The position numbers and the translations under genes are program-made. This document shows positions 48,970 through 58,183 of a DNA stretch of 64,000 nucleotides, one piece after another. The first letter of the stretch is position 1. The number at the start of each line of letters is the position of its first letter. The stretch is taken from the NCBI RefSeq assembly GCF_003385555.1, contig NZ_QOHR01000006.1, positions 1 through 64,000 of the forward strand, written 5' to 3'. Under the pieces are notes generated by a model. That model was not told the origin of the DNA. It was given only the letters and a program-made list of their open reading frames with translations, and made no database searches. Source of the DNA: Rhodosalinus sediminis. Its GTDB lineage: Bacteria > Pseudomonadota > Alphaproteobacteria > Rhodobacterales > Rhodobacteraceae.

Positions 48970-50141
48970 GGCGGGTCTCGATCCTCGGCGCGACGGGCTC
49001 GATCGGGCAGAACACGCTCGACCTGATCTATCGGGCGCCGCCCGGCGCCTTCGAGGTCGTGGCGCTGACCGGCGGGTGCAACGTCGCGCAGCTCGCCGCG
49101 GACGCAGGCCGCGTGGGCGCCGAGATCGCCGTGACGGCGCATGACGACTGCCTCGACGATCTGCGCGCCGCGCTCGCGGGCTCCGGCGTGGAGGCGGCGG
49201 CGGGGCAGGGAGCGCTGATCGAGGCGGCGGAGCGGCCGGCGGATTGGGTGATGTCGGCCATCGTCGGCGCCGCGGGCCTCGCCCCGGGGCTCCGGGCGCT
49301 CGAGCAGGGGGCGACGCTCGCGCTCGCCAACAAGGAGAGCATGGTCTGCGCCGGCCCGCTGGTGATGGAGACGGCGCGGCGCCACGGCGCCACCGTCCTG
49401 CCGGTGGACAGCGAGCACTCGGCCATCTTTCAGGGCCTCGTCGGCGAGGACCGCGCGGCGGTCGAGCGCATCGTCATCACCGCCTCGGGCGGGGCCTTCC
49501 GCGACTGGCCGCTGGAGCGGCTCTCGCAGGCCACCCCGGCCGAGGCCGCGACCCATCCCAACTGGGACATGGGCCAGCGCATCACCATCGACAGCGCCTC
49601 GATGTTCAACAAAGCGCTCGAGGTGATCGAGGCGCGGGAGCTCTTCGGCGTCGATCCCGCGCGGATCGAGGTGCTCGTGCATCCCGAATCGATCGTGCAT
49701 GCGCTCGTGGGGTTCGCCGACGGCGCGCTCATGGCGCATGTCGGCCCGCACGACATGCGCCACGCCATCGGCTATGCGCTCAACTGGCCCGAACGGCGCG
49801 CGCTGCCCGTCGAGCGGCTGGACCTCGCGGCGCTCGGACAGCTGACCTTCCGCGCCCCGGACGCGGCGCGCTACCCGGCGCTCCGCCTCGCGCGGGAGGT
49901 CATGGCGCAGGGCGGACTGTCGGGGGCGGCCTTCAACGCCGCGAAGGAGGTCGCGCTCGATGGCTTCATCGCCGAACGGATCGGCTTTCTCCAGATGGCG
50001 GAGGTGGTCGAGGAGGTGCTTACCCGTCTTTCGTCAGAGCCGGGTCGCATTGATGCCCGGTTCGACCTAGATACCGTCCTGCACGTCGACGCCCATGCCC
50101 GCGACACGGCATGGCGCGTGATTTCGGAACGTGCTGTTTGA
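48966..50141 (+). CDS. dxr: DXP reductoisomerase
   Basis: A 391-residue NADPH-dependent enzyme converting 1-deoxyxylulose 5-phosphate to methylerythritol phosphate, the committed step of the non-mevalonate isoprenoid pathway. The NADPH-binding start is VSILGATGSIGQNTLD; ALANKESMVCAG, PVDSEHSAIFQ, ITASGGAFRDW and TIDSASMFNKALEVIEA contain the metal and substrate ligands. Translationally coupled to cdsA. The end overlaps a possible GTG start of rseP but stops just before the preferred TTG. Confidence 0.96.
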   Translation: MRRVSILGATGSIGQNTLDLIYRAPPGAFEVVALTGGCNVAQLAADAGRVGAEIAVTAHDDCLDDLRAALAGSGVEAAAGQGALIEAAERPADWVMSAIVGAAGLAPGLRALEQGATLALANKESMVCAGPLVMETARRHGATVLPVDSEHSAIFQGLVGEDRAAVERIVITASGGAFRDWPLERLSQATPAEAATHPNWDMGQRITIDSASMFNKALEVIEARELFGVDPARIEVLVHPESIVHALVGFADGALMAHVGPHDMRHAIGYALNWPERRALPVERLDLAALGQLTFRAPDAARYPALRLAREVMAQGGLSGAAFNAAKEVALDGFIAERIGFLQMAEVVEEVLTRLSSEPGRIDARFDLDTVLHVDAHARDTAWRVISERAV

Positions 50142-50151
50142 GGAGGTCGAT

Positions 50152-51495
50152 TTGGACGCGCTGAGCCTTGTCCCGCAATTCGGCGGGCTGATCTGGACGA
50201 TTCTCGCCTTCGTGGTCGCCCTGTCGGTGATCGTGGCGATCCATGAATACGGACATTACATCGTCGGCCGCTGGTCGGGGATCGAGGCGGAGGTCTTTTC
50301 GCTCGGCTTCGGGCCGGTCATCTGGTCGCGCACCGACAAGCGCGGCACGCAGTGGCAGATCGCGGCGCTGCCCTTCGGCGGCTACGTCAAGTTCCTCGGC
50401 GATTCCAACGCGGCGAGCGGGACGGACGCGGAGGCGCTCGCCGGGATGAGCCCGGAGGAGCAGCGCCACACCATGGCCGGCGCGCCGCTCTGGGCGCGCT
50501 CGGCGACCGTCGCCGCCGGGCCGATCTTCAACTTCGCGCTCTCGGTCGTGGTCTTCGCGGCGGTGATCTTCGCGCGCGGCGAGATCGCCGAGCCGCTCAC
50601 CGTCGGCGACCTGCGGCCGGTGCCGATGACCAACGAGCTTCAGGAGGGCGACCGCATCCTCGAGATCGCGGACATGGCGGTGCCCTCGTTCGGCGATACG
50701 GAGGGCTTCGAGCGGTTCTCGGACGCGCTGCCGCGCGCGCCGGAGCTGCCCTATCGCGTCTCCCGCGACGGCCGGGAGGTCACGGTCACGGGGCCCTATC
50801 CCTATCCGCCGATCGTGACGCAGGTGATCCCGCAGTCGGCCGCGCTCGCCGCGGGGCTGCGCCCGGGCGACGTCATCACCGAGGTGAACGGCGACCGGAT
50901 CGCCGCCTTCGACGACCTGCGCGAGATCGTCGAGACCTCCGAGGGCGCGGCGCTCGCGCTCACCGTCTGGCGCGACGGCGAAACGCTCGAACGCACGCTC
51001 GAGCCCAAGCGCACCGACGAGCCGCAGCCCGGCGGCGGCTTCGAGACGCACTGGCGCATCGGCATCATCGGCGGCATGGTCTTCGAGCCGGCGACCGAGA
51101 TGGTCGGGCCGCTCACCGCGCTCTGGGGCGGCGTGGCGCAGGTCGGCACGGTGATCCAGGGCTCGCTCTCGGGTCTCTGGCACATGGTCACCGGCGCGAT
51201 CAGCTCCTGCAACCTGTCGGGGCCCATCGGCATCGCCGAGACCTCGGGCGCCATGGCGAGCCAGGGGGCGATGAGCTTCATCTGGTTCATCGCGGTGCTC
51301 TCGACGGCCGTGGGGCTTCTGAACCTCTTCCCGGTGCCAGTGCTCGACGGCGGCCACCTCGTCTTTCACGCCTACGAGGCCATCTCCGGGCGTCCGCCCT
51401 CGGACCGCGCGCTTCAGGCGCTGATGGGCGCGGGGCTGGTCGCGATCCTGTCGCTCATGGCCTTCGCGGTGTTCAACGATCTCTTCTGCCCCTGA
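50152..51495 (+). CDS. rseP: RseP site-2 protease
   Basis: A 447-residue intramembrane zinc protease that cleaves anti-sigma factors in envelope stress and clears signal-peptide remnants. HEYGH near residue 33 and FPVPVLDGGH near the C-terminus form the active site; a PDZ domain (VTQVIPQSAALAAGLRPGDVITEVNGD) lies between. The start is placed at TTG 50152, five bases after a perfect AGGAGG (50141-50146). A GTG at 50131 would overlap dxr by 11 bases and lacks such a site. The PDZ region is single, where E. coli RseP has two. Confidence 0.92.
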   Translation: MDALSLVPQFGGLIWTILAFVVALSVIVAIHEYGHYIVGRWSGIEAEVFSLGFGPVIWSRTDKRGTQWQIAALPFGGYVKFLGDSNAASGTDAEALAGMSPEEQRHTMAGAPLWARSATVAAGPIFNFALSVVVFAAVIFARGEIAEPLTVGDLRPVPMTNELQEGDRILEIADMAVPSFGDTEGFERFSDALPRAPELPYRVSRDGREVTVTGPYPYPPIVTQVIPQSAALAAGLRPGDVITEVNGDRIAAFDDLREIVETSEGAALALTVWRDGETLERTLEPKRTDEPQPGGGFETHWRIGIIGGMVFEPATEMVGPLTALWGGVAQVGTVIQGSLSGLWHMVTGAISSCNLSGPIGIAETSGAMASQGAMSFIWFIAVLSTAVGLLNLFPVPVLDGGHLVFHAYEAISGRPPSDRALQALMGAGLVAILSLMAFAVFNDLFCP

Positions 51496-51570
51496 CCGGG
51501 TCGCGCGCCGAAATCCCGCCACATTGGCGGGGTAGGCTGTCGGCCGAGCGACATGACAGGCGGACACGGG

Positions 51571-51705
51571 ATGCAGACGACGGACACCTTGCGCCACGGC
51601 GGCCGAACGCTCGGCGCGCTCGTGGCGCTCAACTGGGACTGGCTGGCCTATCCCCTCGCGCTGCTGGTGGGTCTCGGGCTCGGGGCGTTCCTCGCCCTGA
51701 TCTGA
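51571..51705 (+). CDS. Possible 44-residue membrane protein
   Basis: A 44-codon ORF between rseP and bamA. The sequence starts MQTTDTLRHGGRTLGALVAL, continues with NWDWLAYP, and ends in a hydrophobic glycine-rich helix (LALLVGLGLGAFLALI). It reads as a short soluble segment followed by one transmembrane span. Purine-rich GCGGACACGGG lies just before the ATG. Frame, codon use and hydrophobicity favour a real gene; no homologue comes to mind. It sits 75 bases after rseP and 92 before bamA. Confidence 0.45.
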   Translation: MQTTDTLRHGGRTLGALVALNWDWLAYPLALLVGLGLGAFLALI

Positions 51706-51746
51706 GCGGCGGGCGGGGCCTGCGCGGACAGGGCGGCGACGCGGCT

Positions 51747-51775
51747 TTGACAACCCACCCCGATGCCGATACCAC
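51747..51775 (+). promoter_or_regulatory. Possible bamA promoter
   Basis: A perfect TTGACA (51747-51752) is followed by ATACCA (16-base spacing, 51769-51774) or TACCAC (17-base). It lies 23-50 bases before bamA and inside the cluster, so bamA and the lipid A genes may have extra transcription independent of pyrH-rseP. Confidence 0.4.
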
Positions 51776-51797
51776 CTTGTGCAGGATATCGGAACGG

Positions 51798-54128
51798 ATG
51801 GGCGCGATGCAGAAGCGATGGGGGGCCGCGTCGCTGCGCGGCGGGTATACGGCAGCTTGGCTCGTCGCGGCACCGCTCGCGCTCGGCCCCGTCCTGATGG
51901 CGTCGCCGGCGCAGGCGCAGGACTTCCGCTTCACCTCCGTCGCGATCGAGGGCAACGAGCGCATCGCGCCGCGCACCATCCTGAGCTACGCGGGGATCGC
52001 GCGCGGTGAAACCGTCTCAAGCGCCGAGCTGAACGAGGCCTATCGCCGCATTCTCGACAGCGGCCTGTTCGAGACGGTCGAGATCGAGCCGGAGGGCGAG
52101 CGGCTGGTCATCCGCGTCGCGGAATATCCGACCATCAACCAGATTGCCTTCGAGGGAAACCGCCGCATCGCCGACGAGCGTCTCGGCGAGCTGATCTCGG
52201 TGCAGCCGCGCCGGGTCTTCAACCCGTCGCAGGTGGAAGAGGACGTCGCCACCATCGTGGAGGCCTACGAGGCGCAGGGTCGGATCGCGGCCCGCGTCAC
52301 GCCGCGGGTGATCGAGCGCAGCGAGAACCGCGTCGATCTCGTCTTCGAGGTGTTCGAGGGCGACGTGGTCGAGATCGAGCGGATCGGCTTCGTCGGCAAC
52401 GACGCCTTCTCCGATCGCCGGCTGCGCCGGGTGCTTCAGACGAAACAGGCCGGCGTCCTGCGCGCGTTCATCCAGTCGGACACGCTCATCGCCGACCGGA
52501 TCGAGTTCGACCGGCAGTTGCTGACCGATTTCTACAATTCGCGCGGCTACGTCGACTTCGAGATCACCGCGGTCAACGCGGAGCTCGCGGAGGAGCGGGA
52601 CGGCTACTTCGTCGCCTTCAACGTCCGAGAGGGGCAGCGTTTCCGGTTCGGCGCGCTCACCGTCACGAGCGATCTGCCCGCCGTCGATCTCGCGGCCTTC
52701 GAGGAGGCGGTGCGCACCCGGCCCGGGCAGGTCTATTCGCCCGCGCGGGTGGACGACGACATCGCGCGGCTCGAGCGGCTCGCGGTCGAGCGGGGGCTCG
52801 ATTTCGTCCGCGTGCAGCCCGAGGTGACGCGCAACGACCGCGACCAGACGCTCGACATCGCCTATCGGCTGGAGCGCGGCCCGCGCGTCTTCGTCGAGCG
52901 GATCGACATCGAGGGCAACACCGCCACGCTCGACCGGGTGATCCGGCGCCAGTTCCGCATCGCGGAGGGCGATCCGTTCAACCCCCGCGAAATCCGCGCG
53001 GCCGCGGAACGCATCCGCGCGCTCGGCCTCTTCGCCTCCGCCGACGTCGAGGCGCGCGAGGGCTCGAGCGAAGAACAGGTGATCGTCGACGTCGACGTCG
53101 AGGAACAGCCGACCGGCAGCCTCACCTTCGGCGGCACCTACTCCAGCACATCGGGCTTCGGCGCGGTCGTGCGCTTCCAGGAGCGCAACTTCCTCGGCCG
53201 CGGGCAGCGCTTCTCGCTCGAGGTGTCGACGGGCGCGGACGACCGCGTCTACGAACTCGGCTTCAGCGAGCCCGCCTTCCTCGGGCGCGACCTGCGGTTC
53301 GGCTTCAACGTCTCCTACCGTGAGACGGACAACCTTCTGGCGCGGTACGACACCGCGATCGGGCGCCTGCGCCCCTCGCTCGGCTTCCCGATCGCCGAGA
53401 ACACGCGCCTCGCGCTGAATTATACCGCCGAATACACCGAGCTCTCGGACCCCGGCGGCAATCTCGGGCAGACCATCAGCGACGAGGTCGACCGCGGCGA
53501 CGAGTGGAAGAGCTCCGTCGGCTATACGCTCAGCTACGACACGCGCCGCACCGGGCTCGACCCGAACGCGGGCATCCTGCTGGAATTCGGGCAGGACTTC
53601 GGGGGCCTCGGCGGCGACAGCACCTACGTCGAGACGCGCGCCCGGGCCGTCGCGCAGCGCCGCGTCTGGAACGAGGAGGTGACCCTGCGCGCCACCCTCG
53701 AGGGGGGCGCGCTCAACTACACCGACGGGTCGAGCCGGGTGACGGATCGCTTCTTCCTCGGCCCGCGGCGGATGCGCGGCTTCACCCTCGACGGCATCGG
53801 CCCGCGGGAGGTCGGCACCGACATCGACGACGCGCTCGGCGGCGAGATGTACGCAGTGGCGCGGTTCGAGGCAGAGTTTCCGCTCGGCCTGCCCGAGGAA
53901 ATCGGCGTGAGCGGCGGCGTCTTCTACGACGCCGGGTCGCTCTGGAGCCTCGACGATCCGAAAGGCACGATCCTCTACGAGGATTTCTCGCTGCGCCAGA
54001 CGATCGGCCTCTCGCTCTTCTGGGACACGCCGATCGGCCCGCTGCGCTTCAACTTCTCCGAAGCGATCGAGAAGCGCCCGCAGGACGAGGCGCAGAACTT
54101 CGACCTGACCATCTCGACCGACTTCTGA
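51798..54128 (+). CDS. bamA: Outer membrane assembly factor BamA
   Basis: A 776-residue Omp85 protein, the core of the BAM complex that inserts beta-barrels into the outer membrane. A signal peptide ends at about AQAQ (residue 40), then five POTRA domains (beginning FTSVAIEGNERI, INQIAFEGNRRI, VEIERIGFVGNDAF, ..., VFVERIDIEGNTATLDRVIRR), then a 16-strand barrel with the conserved MRGF of the VRGF/Y motif (GPRRMRGFTLDG) and a C-terminal Phe (STDF). ATG occurs at 51798 and 51807; the first is given. Confidence 0.95.
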   Translation: MGAMQKRWGAASLRGGYTAAWLVAAPLALGPVLMASPAQAQDFRFTSVAIEGNERIAPRTILSYAGIARGETVSSAELNEAYRRILDSGLFETVEIEPEGERLVIRVAEYPTINQIAFEGNRRIADERLGELISVQPRRVFNPSQVEEDVATIVEAYEAQGRIAARVTPRVIERSENRVDLVFEVFEGDVVEIERIGFVGNDAFSDRRLRRVLQTKQAGVLRAFIQSDTLIADRIEFDRQLLTDFYNSRGYVDFEITAVNAELAEERDGYFVAFNVREGQRFRFGALTVTSDLPAVDLAAFEEAVRTRPGQVYSPARVDDDIARLERLAVERGLDFVRVQPEVTRNDRDQTLDIAYRLERGPRVFVERIDIEGNTATLDRVIRRQFRIAEGDPFNPREIRAAAERIRALGLFASADVEAREGSSEEQVIVDVDVEEQPTGSLTFGGTYSSTSGFGAVVRFQERNFLGRGQRFSLEVSTGADDRVYELGFSEPAFLGRDLRFGFNVSYRETDNLLARYDTAIGRLRPSLGFPIAENTRLALNYTAEYTELSDPGGNLGQTISDEVDRGDEWKSSVGYTLSYDTRRTGLDPNAGILLEFGQDFGGLGGDSTYVETRARAVAQRRVWNEEVTLRATLEGGALNYTDGSSRVTDRFFLGPRRMRGFTLDGIGPREVGTDIDDALGGEMYAVARFEAEFPLGLPEEIGVSGGVFYDAGSLWSLDDPKGTILYEDFSLRQTIGLSLFWDTPIGPLRFNFSEAIEKRPQDEAQNFDLTISTDF

Positions 54129-54132
54129 GGCG

Positions 54133-54807
54133 ATGGTCCGCGCCGCGCTCCGCCTGCGGCGGCCGTCACGGCTGATCGCCGCGCTTCTGGTGGCCGTGGC
54201 GGCCGCCGGGGCGGCGCAGACACAGGAGCGCGGCGGCTTCGTCACCGGCACGATCCAGAGCCCGGTGCTCACCATTGACCCGGATCGGCTTTACGCCGAG
54301 TCCGCCTACGGCCGCCGCGTCGCCGAGGCGCTCGACGAGCAGGGCGCCGCGCTCGCCGCCGAGAACCGCCACATCGAGGCGGAGCTCGCCGCCGAGGAGC
54401 GCGCGCTGACCGAGCGCCGGCCGGAGATGGCGCCCGAGGCCTTCCGGCAGGAGGCCGAGGCCTTCGACCGCCGCGTCATGCGCATCCGGCGCGAGCAGGA
54501 CGCGAAGGCCCGCGCGCTCGCCGCGCGCAGCGACGCGGCCCGGCGCACCTTCATCCGGGCGGCGCGGCCAGTGCTCGAGGAGATGATGCGCGAGAGCGGC
54601 GCGGCGGTGATCGTGGAGGCGCGTTCGGTCTTCATGAGCCTCGACGCCGTGGACATCACCGAGGCCGCCCGCGCGCGGATCGACGCGACCATCTCGCCCG
54701 AGATCCCGGAGACGCCCGAGATCGCGCCGGCCACGCCGGGCGAGGCGCCCGCCGAGGGCGCGCCCGACGGCCCGGCCGTCGCGCCGCCCGGGGCCGACGC
54801 ACCCTGA
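54133..54807 (+). CDS. OmpH/Skp-family periplasmic chaperone
   Basis: A 224-residue periplasmic protein of the Skp/OmpH family, which holds unfolded outer-membrane proteins on the way to BAM. A signal peptide ([16 protein letters not shown]) is followed by a strand ([13 protein letters not shown]) and a long charged coiled coil (about residues 55-150), then the second strand region ([14 protein letters not shown]). A Pro/Ala/Glu-rich tail of about 45 residues is longer than in E. coli Skp. It starts four bases after bamA. Confidence 0.85.
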   Translation: MVRAALRLRRPSRLIAALLVAVAAAGAAQTQERGGFVTGTIQSPVLTIDPDRLYAESAYGRRVAEALDEQGAALAAENRHIEAELAAEERALTERRPEMAPEAFRQEAEAFDRRVMRIRREQDAKARALAARSDAARRTFIRAARPVLEEMMRESGAAVIVEARSVFMSLDAVDITEAARARIDATISPEIPETPEIAPATPGEAPAEGAPDGPAVAPPGADAP

Positions 54808-54866
54808 GCGGCTTGCCCCGCTCCGCGCGGATTGCTAGCAGGACGCGACCTCTCCCGGAGCCCCCG

Positions 54867-55337
54867 ATGACCGAGCCTCTCACCGCCGATATACAGCGCA
54901 TCCAGCGCATTCTGCCGCATCGCTATCCCTTCCTGCTCGTCGATCGGGTCGAGGGGATCGAGGGCACGCAGGCCGCGACCGGCATCAAGAACGTCACCGC
55001 GAACGAGCCGCATTTCCAGGGCCATTTCCCCGGCCACCCGATCATGCCCGGCGTCACCATCGTCGAGGCGATGGCGCAGACCGCCGGCGTCATGGTGGGC
55101 GTCGCGCTCGGGCTCGAGGATCAGCGCCTGCTTCTCTACTTCATGGGCATCGACAAGGCGAAGTTCCGCCGCAAGGTGATCCCGGGCGACGTGCTCGAGA
55201 TGCGGATCGAGACGCTGCGCGGCAAGCCCGGCGGCAAGGTCTGGAAGTTCGCCGGCCGCGCCGAGGTCGCCGGAGAGCTCGCCGCCGAGGCGGAGTTCTC
55301 GGCGATGTTCGACCAGGGCGACGGGACCGCAGCTTGA
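54867..55337 (+). CDS. fabZ: 3-hydroxyacyl-ACP dehydratase
   Basis: A 156-residue hot-dog-fold enzyme that dehydrates 3-hydroxyacyl-ACP in fatty acid synthesis. The active-site His is in [14 protein letters not shown] and the Glu in [22 protein letters not shown] and the [17 protein letters not shown] strand are typical. The ATG at 54867 follows CCCGGAG. Its TGA overlaps the TTG start of lpxA, coupling the two enzymes that compete for 3-hydroxyacyl-ACP. Confidence 0.95.
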   Translation: MTEPLTADIQRIQRILPHRYPFLLVDRVEGIEGTQAATGIKNVTANEPHFQGHFPGHPIMPGVTIVEAMAQTAGVMVGVALGLEDQRLLLYFMGIDKAKFRRKVIPGDVLEMRIETLRGKPGGKVWKFAGRAEVAGELAAEAEFSAMFDQGDGTAA

Positions 55338-56119
55338 GCGCCGAGGTCCATCCGTCGGCCGTCGTCGAGCCGGGCGCGACGCTCGGCGAGGGCTGCGTCG
55401 TCGGCCCCTTCTGCCACGTCGGGCCGGAGGTGGAGCTCGGCCCGGGCGTCGAGCTGCGCAGCCACGTCGTCGTCACCGGCGCCACGCGCATCGGCGCCGA
55501 GACGCTGATCTTCCCCTTCGCGGTGATCGGCGAGGTGCCGCAGGACCTGAAGTATCGCGGCGAGAAGACCCGCCTCGAGATCGGCGCGCGCAACCGCATC
55601 CGCGAGCACGTCACCATGAATTGCGGCACCGAGGGCGGCGGCGGCGTCACGCGCGTGGGCGACGACGGGCTCTTCATGGCCGGCTGCCACGTCGCCCACG
55701 ACGTGCAGATCGGCGACTGGGTGATCCTCGTCAACAACGCCGCGCTCGCCGGGCACTGCGTGCTCGAGGACGAGGTGATCGTCGGCGGGCTCTCCGGCGT
55801 GCATCAGTTCGTGCGCATCGGGCGCGGCGCGATCATCGGCGCGGTGACCATGGTCACCAACGACGTGATCCCGCACGGCCTCGTGCAGGCGCCGCGCGGG
55901 CGGCTCGACGGGCTGAACCTCGTCGGGCTGAAGCGCCGGGGCGTCTCGCGCGCGGACATCACCGCGCTGCGCGCCGCCTTCCAGATGCTCGCGCAGGGCG
56001 AGGGCGCCTTTCAGGACCGCGCGCGGCGGCTCGGCGACGAGACGCAGAGCGATTACGTCCGCGAGATCGTGGACTTCGTGCTCGCCGGCAGCGACCGGTC
56101 GTTCCTGACGCCGGGGTGA
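55334..56119 (+). CDS. lpxA: UDP-GlcNAc acyltransferase
   Basis: A 261-residue left-handed beta-helix acyltransferase, the first step of lipid A synthesis, moving a 3-hydroxyacyl chain from ACP to UDP-GlcNAc. Hexapeptide repeats run from [16 protein letters not shown] to about residue 190. The catalytic His region is [15 protein letters not shown], and [14 protein letters not shown] marks the C-terminal helical part. The start is TTG, overlapping the fabZ stop (TTGA), which implies coupling and modest initiation. Confidence 0.94.
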   Translation: MSAEVHPSAVVEPGATLGEGCVVGPFCHVGPEVELGPGVELRSHVVVTGATRIGAETLIFPFAVIGEVPQDLKYRGEKTRLEIGARNRIREHVTMNCGTEGGGGVTRVGDDGLFMAGCHVAHDVQIGDWVILVNNAALAGHCVLEDEVIVGGLSGVHQFVRIGRGAIIGAVTMVTNDVIPHGLVQAPRGRLDGLNLVGLKRRGVSRADITALRAAFQMLAQGEGAFQDRARRLGDETQSDYVREIVDFVLAGSDRSFLTPG

Positions 56120-56123
56120 GCGG

Positions 56124-57020
56124 ATGCTGGCGCTGATCGCAGGGGAGGGGACGCTGCCCGCTGCCGTCGCGGCGGCGCAGGCGCGCCGGCCGCTTGTCTG
56201 CGCGCTGAGCGGCCACGCGCCGGAGGGGCTCGCGCCCGACATGACCTTCCGCGTCGAGCAGCTCGGCGGGCTGATGGCCACGCTCAAGGCGCAGGGGGTG
56301 ACGCGGGTCTGCCTCTGCGGCGGCGTGCGCCGGCCCGAGATCGATCTCGGCGCGCTCGACGACGCGACGCTGCCACTCGTGCCGCGGCTGCGCGATGCGC
56401 TGCGCCTCGGCGACGACGGGGCGCTGCGCGCGCTCATCGCGATTCTGGAGGGCGAGGGCTTCGAGGTCGTCGCCGCGCATGAGGCCGCGCCCGCGCTCCT
56501 GCCCCCGGCGGGCGTCCTGACCGCCGCGCGCCCCGGCCCCGGCGCGGAGGCCGAGGCGCGCCTCGGCGCCGAGGTCGTCGCCGAGATGGGCGCCGCCGAT
56601 CAGGGGCAGGCCTGCGCGATCCGGGGCGACCGGGTGCTCGCCCGCGAGGGGCCGGAGGGCACGGACGCCATGCTCGCCCGCCTCGCGCCGCCCGCGGCGC
56701 CGGGGCCGGGGGACGCTCCGGGCGATCCTTTCAGCTGGGCCGCCGACATGATGGGCGACGTGCTCGGCGGGGCGGCGGACTGGCTCTCGGGGCAGGGCGG
56801 CGAGGAGGCCGCGCGCGCGGGCCTTCTCTACAAGGTGCCGAAGCCCGATCAGGACCGCCGCGCCGATCTGCCGGCCATCGGCCCGCGCACGGCCGGTGCC
56901 GTGGCCGCCGCCGGGCTCGCCGGCATCGTGATCGAGGCGGGCGGCGTCATGGTGCTCGACCGGGATGCGACGGTCGCGGCGCTCGATCGGGCGGGGCTCT
57001 TTCTCTGGGTGCGCGGCTGA
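56124..57020 (+). CDS. lpxI: UDP-2,3-diacylglucosamine hydrolase LpxI
   Basis: A 298-residue member of the DUF1009/LpxI family, which cleaves UDP-diacylglucosamine to lipid X in alphaproteobacteria in place of LpxH. It opens LALIAGEGTLPAAVA and has LCGGVRRP, DDGALRALIAILEGEGF, EGTDAMLARL, KVPKPDQDRRADLPAIGP and GIVIEAGGVMVLDRD. Compared with the usual form, about 40 extra residues lie between EGTDAMLARL and GLLYKVPKP (roughly 192-233), including an amphipathic segment PFSWAADMMGDVLGGAADWL. It shares one base with lpxB (TGATG). Confidence 0.9.
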   Translation: MLALIAGEGTLPAAVAAAQARRPLVCALSGHAPEGLAPDMTFRVEQLGGLMATLKAQGVTRVCLCGGVRRPEIDLGALDDATLPLVPRLRDALRLGDDGALRALIAILEGEGFEVVAAHEAAPALLPPAGVLTAARPGPGAEAEARLGAEVVAEMGAADQGQACAIRGDRVLAREGPEGTDAMLARLAPPAAPGPGDAPGDPFSWAADMMGDVLGGAADWLSGQGGEEAARAGLLYKVPKPDQDRRADLPAIGPRTAGAVAAAGLAGIVIEAGGVMVLDRDATVAALDRAGLFLWVRG

Positions 57021-58171
57021 TGCGCGTCTTTCTCATCGCCGGGGAGGCCTCCGGCGACCGGCTCGGCGCGGCGCTGATGGAGGGGCTCGCCACCCTCGTG
57101 CCGGGGGTGGCCTTCGAGGGCATCGGCGGCCCCGAGATGACGGCCCGGGGGCTCGAGAGCCACTTCCCGATGGAGGAAATCTCGGTCATGGGCGTGGTCG
57201 AGATCCTCGCCCGCTACCGCGCGCTGAAGCGCCGGATCGCCGAGACGGCGGAGGCGGTGGTGGCCGCCCGACCGGACGTTCTGATCACCATCGACCTGCC
57301 GGAGTTCAGCCTGCGCGTGGCCGAGCGCGTCAAGGCGCGCGCCGATATCCGCACGGTGCACTACGTCGCGCCGACGGTCTGGGCGTGGCGGCCGAAACGC
57401 GCCGAGCGCATGGCCGCGCATGTCGATCAGGTGCTCGCGCTCCTGCCGTTCGAGCCGCCCTACATGGAAGCCGCCGGGATGCGCTGCGATTTCGTCGGCC
57501 ACCCGGTCGTCACCGCACCGCAGGCCGGCGCGGATGCGGCCGCGGCCTTTCGCGTGCGCCACGGGGTCGGGGAGGGGCCGCTCGTCCTCGCCCTGCCGGG
57601 GTCGCGCCGGTCGGAGGTTGCGCGGCTGACGCCGGTGTTCCGCGCGGCGCTCGCGCAGCTCGCCGAGGCGCGGCCGGGGCTGTGCGTCGTCGTGCCGGCG
57701 GCGCATGACGTGGCCGGCGCGGTCGCCGCGGCGGTCGCCGACTGGCCGGGGGCGCCGGTGCTGATCGACCCGCGCAAGGCGGGCGCGGCGGCCGAGAAGC
57801 GCGCGGCCTTCGCCGCCGCCGACGTGGCGCTCGCCGCCTCCGGCACCGTCTCGCTCGAGCTGGCGGCGGCCGGCACGCCCATGGTGATCGCCTACGACGG
57901 CGGCTGGATCTCGCACCAGATCATCGGACGCATGCTGCGGGTGGACACGGTGACGCTCGTCAACCTCGTCTCGGGCACGCGCACGGTGCCGGAGTTTCTT
58001 GGCCGGGACTGTCGGCCCGGCCCGATCGCGGCGGCGCTCGGCGAGGTGCTCGACGCCCCCGGCCCGCAGCAACGGGCGATGGCGGCGACCATGGCGCGCC
58101 TCGGCGCCGGGGGCGATCCGCCGGGGCTGCGCGCCGCGCGCGCGGTTCTGGACGGGTTGGGGCGGGCCTGA
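57020..58171 (+). CDS. lpxB: Lipid A disaccharide synthase
   Basis: A 383-residue GT-B glycosyltransferase joining lipid X and UDP-diacylglucosamine into the lipid A disaccharide at the inner membrane. Motifs include FLIAGEASGDRLGAALM, GIGGPEMTARG, ITIDLPEFSLRVAE, YVAPTVWAWRPKRA and the donor-site ALPGSRRSEV, with AASGTVSLELAAAGTPMV late. Overlaps lpxI by one base. Last gene of the cluster; the next gene is convergent, 12 bases away. Confidence 0.95.
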   Translation: MRVFLIAGEASGDRLGAALMEGLATLVPGVAFEGIGGPEMTARGLESHFPMEEISVMGVVEILARYRALKRRIAETAEAVVAARPDVLITIDLPEFSLRVAERVKARADIRTVHYVAPTVWAWRPKRAERMAAHVDQVLALLPFEPPYMEAAGMRCDFVGHPVVTAPQAGADAAAAFRVRHGVGEGPLVLALPGSRRSEVARLTPVFRAALAQLAEARPGLCVVVPAAHDVAGAVAAAVADWPGAPVLIDPRKAGAAAEKRAAFAAADVALAASGTVSLELAAAGTPMVIAYDGGWISHQIIGRMLRVDTVTLVNLVSGTRTVPEFLGRDCRPGPIAAALGEVLDAPGPQQRAMAATMARLGAGGDPPGLRAARAVLDGLGRA

Positions 58172-58183
58172 CGGCCCGCGCGC

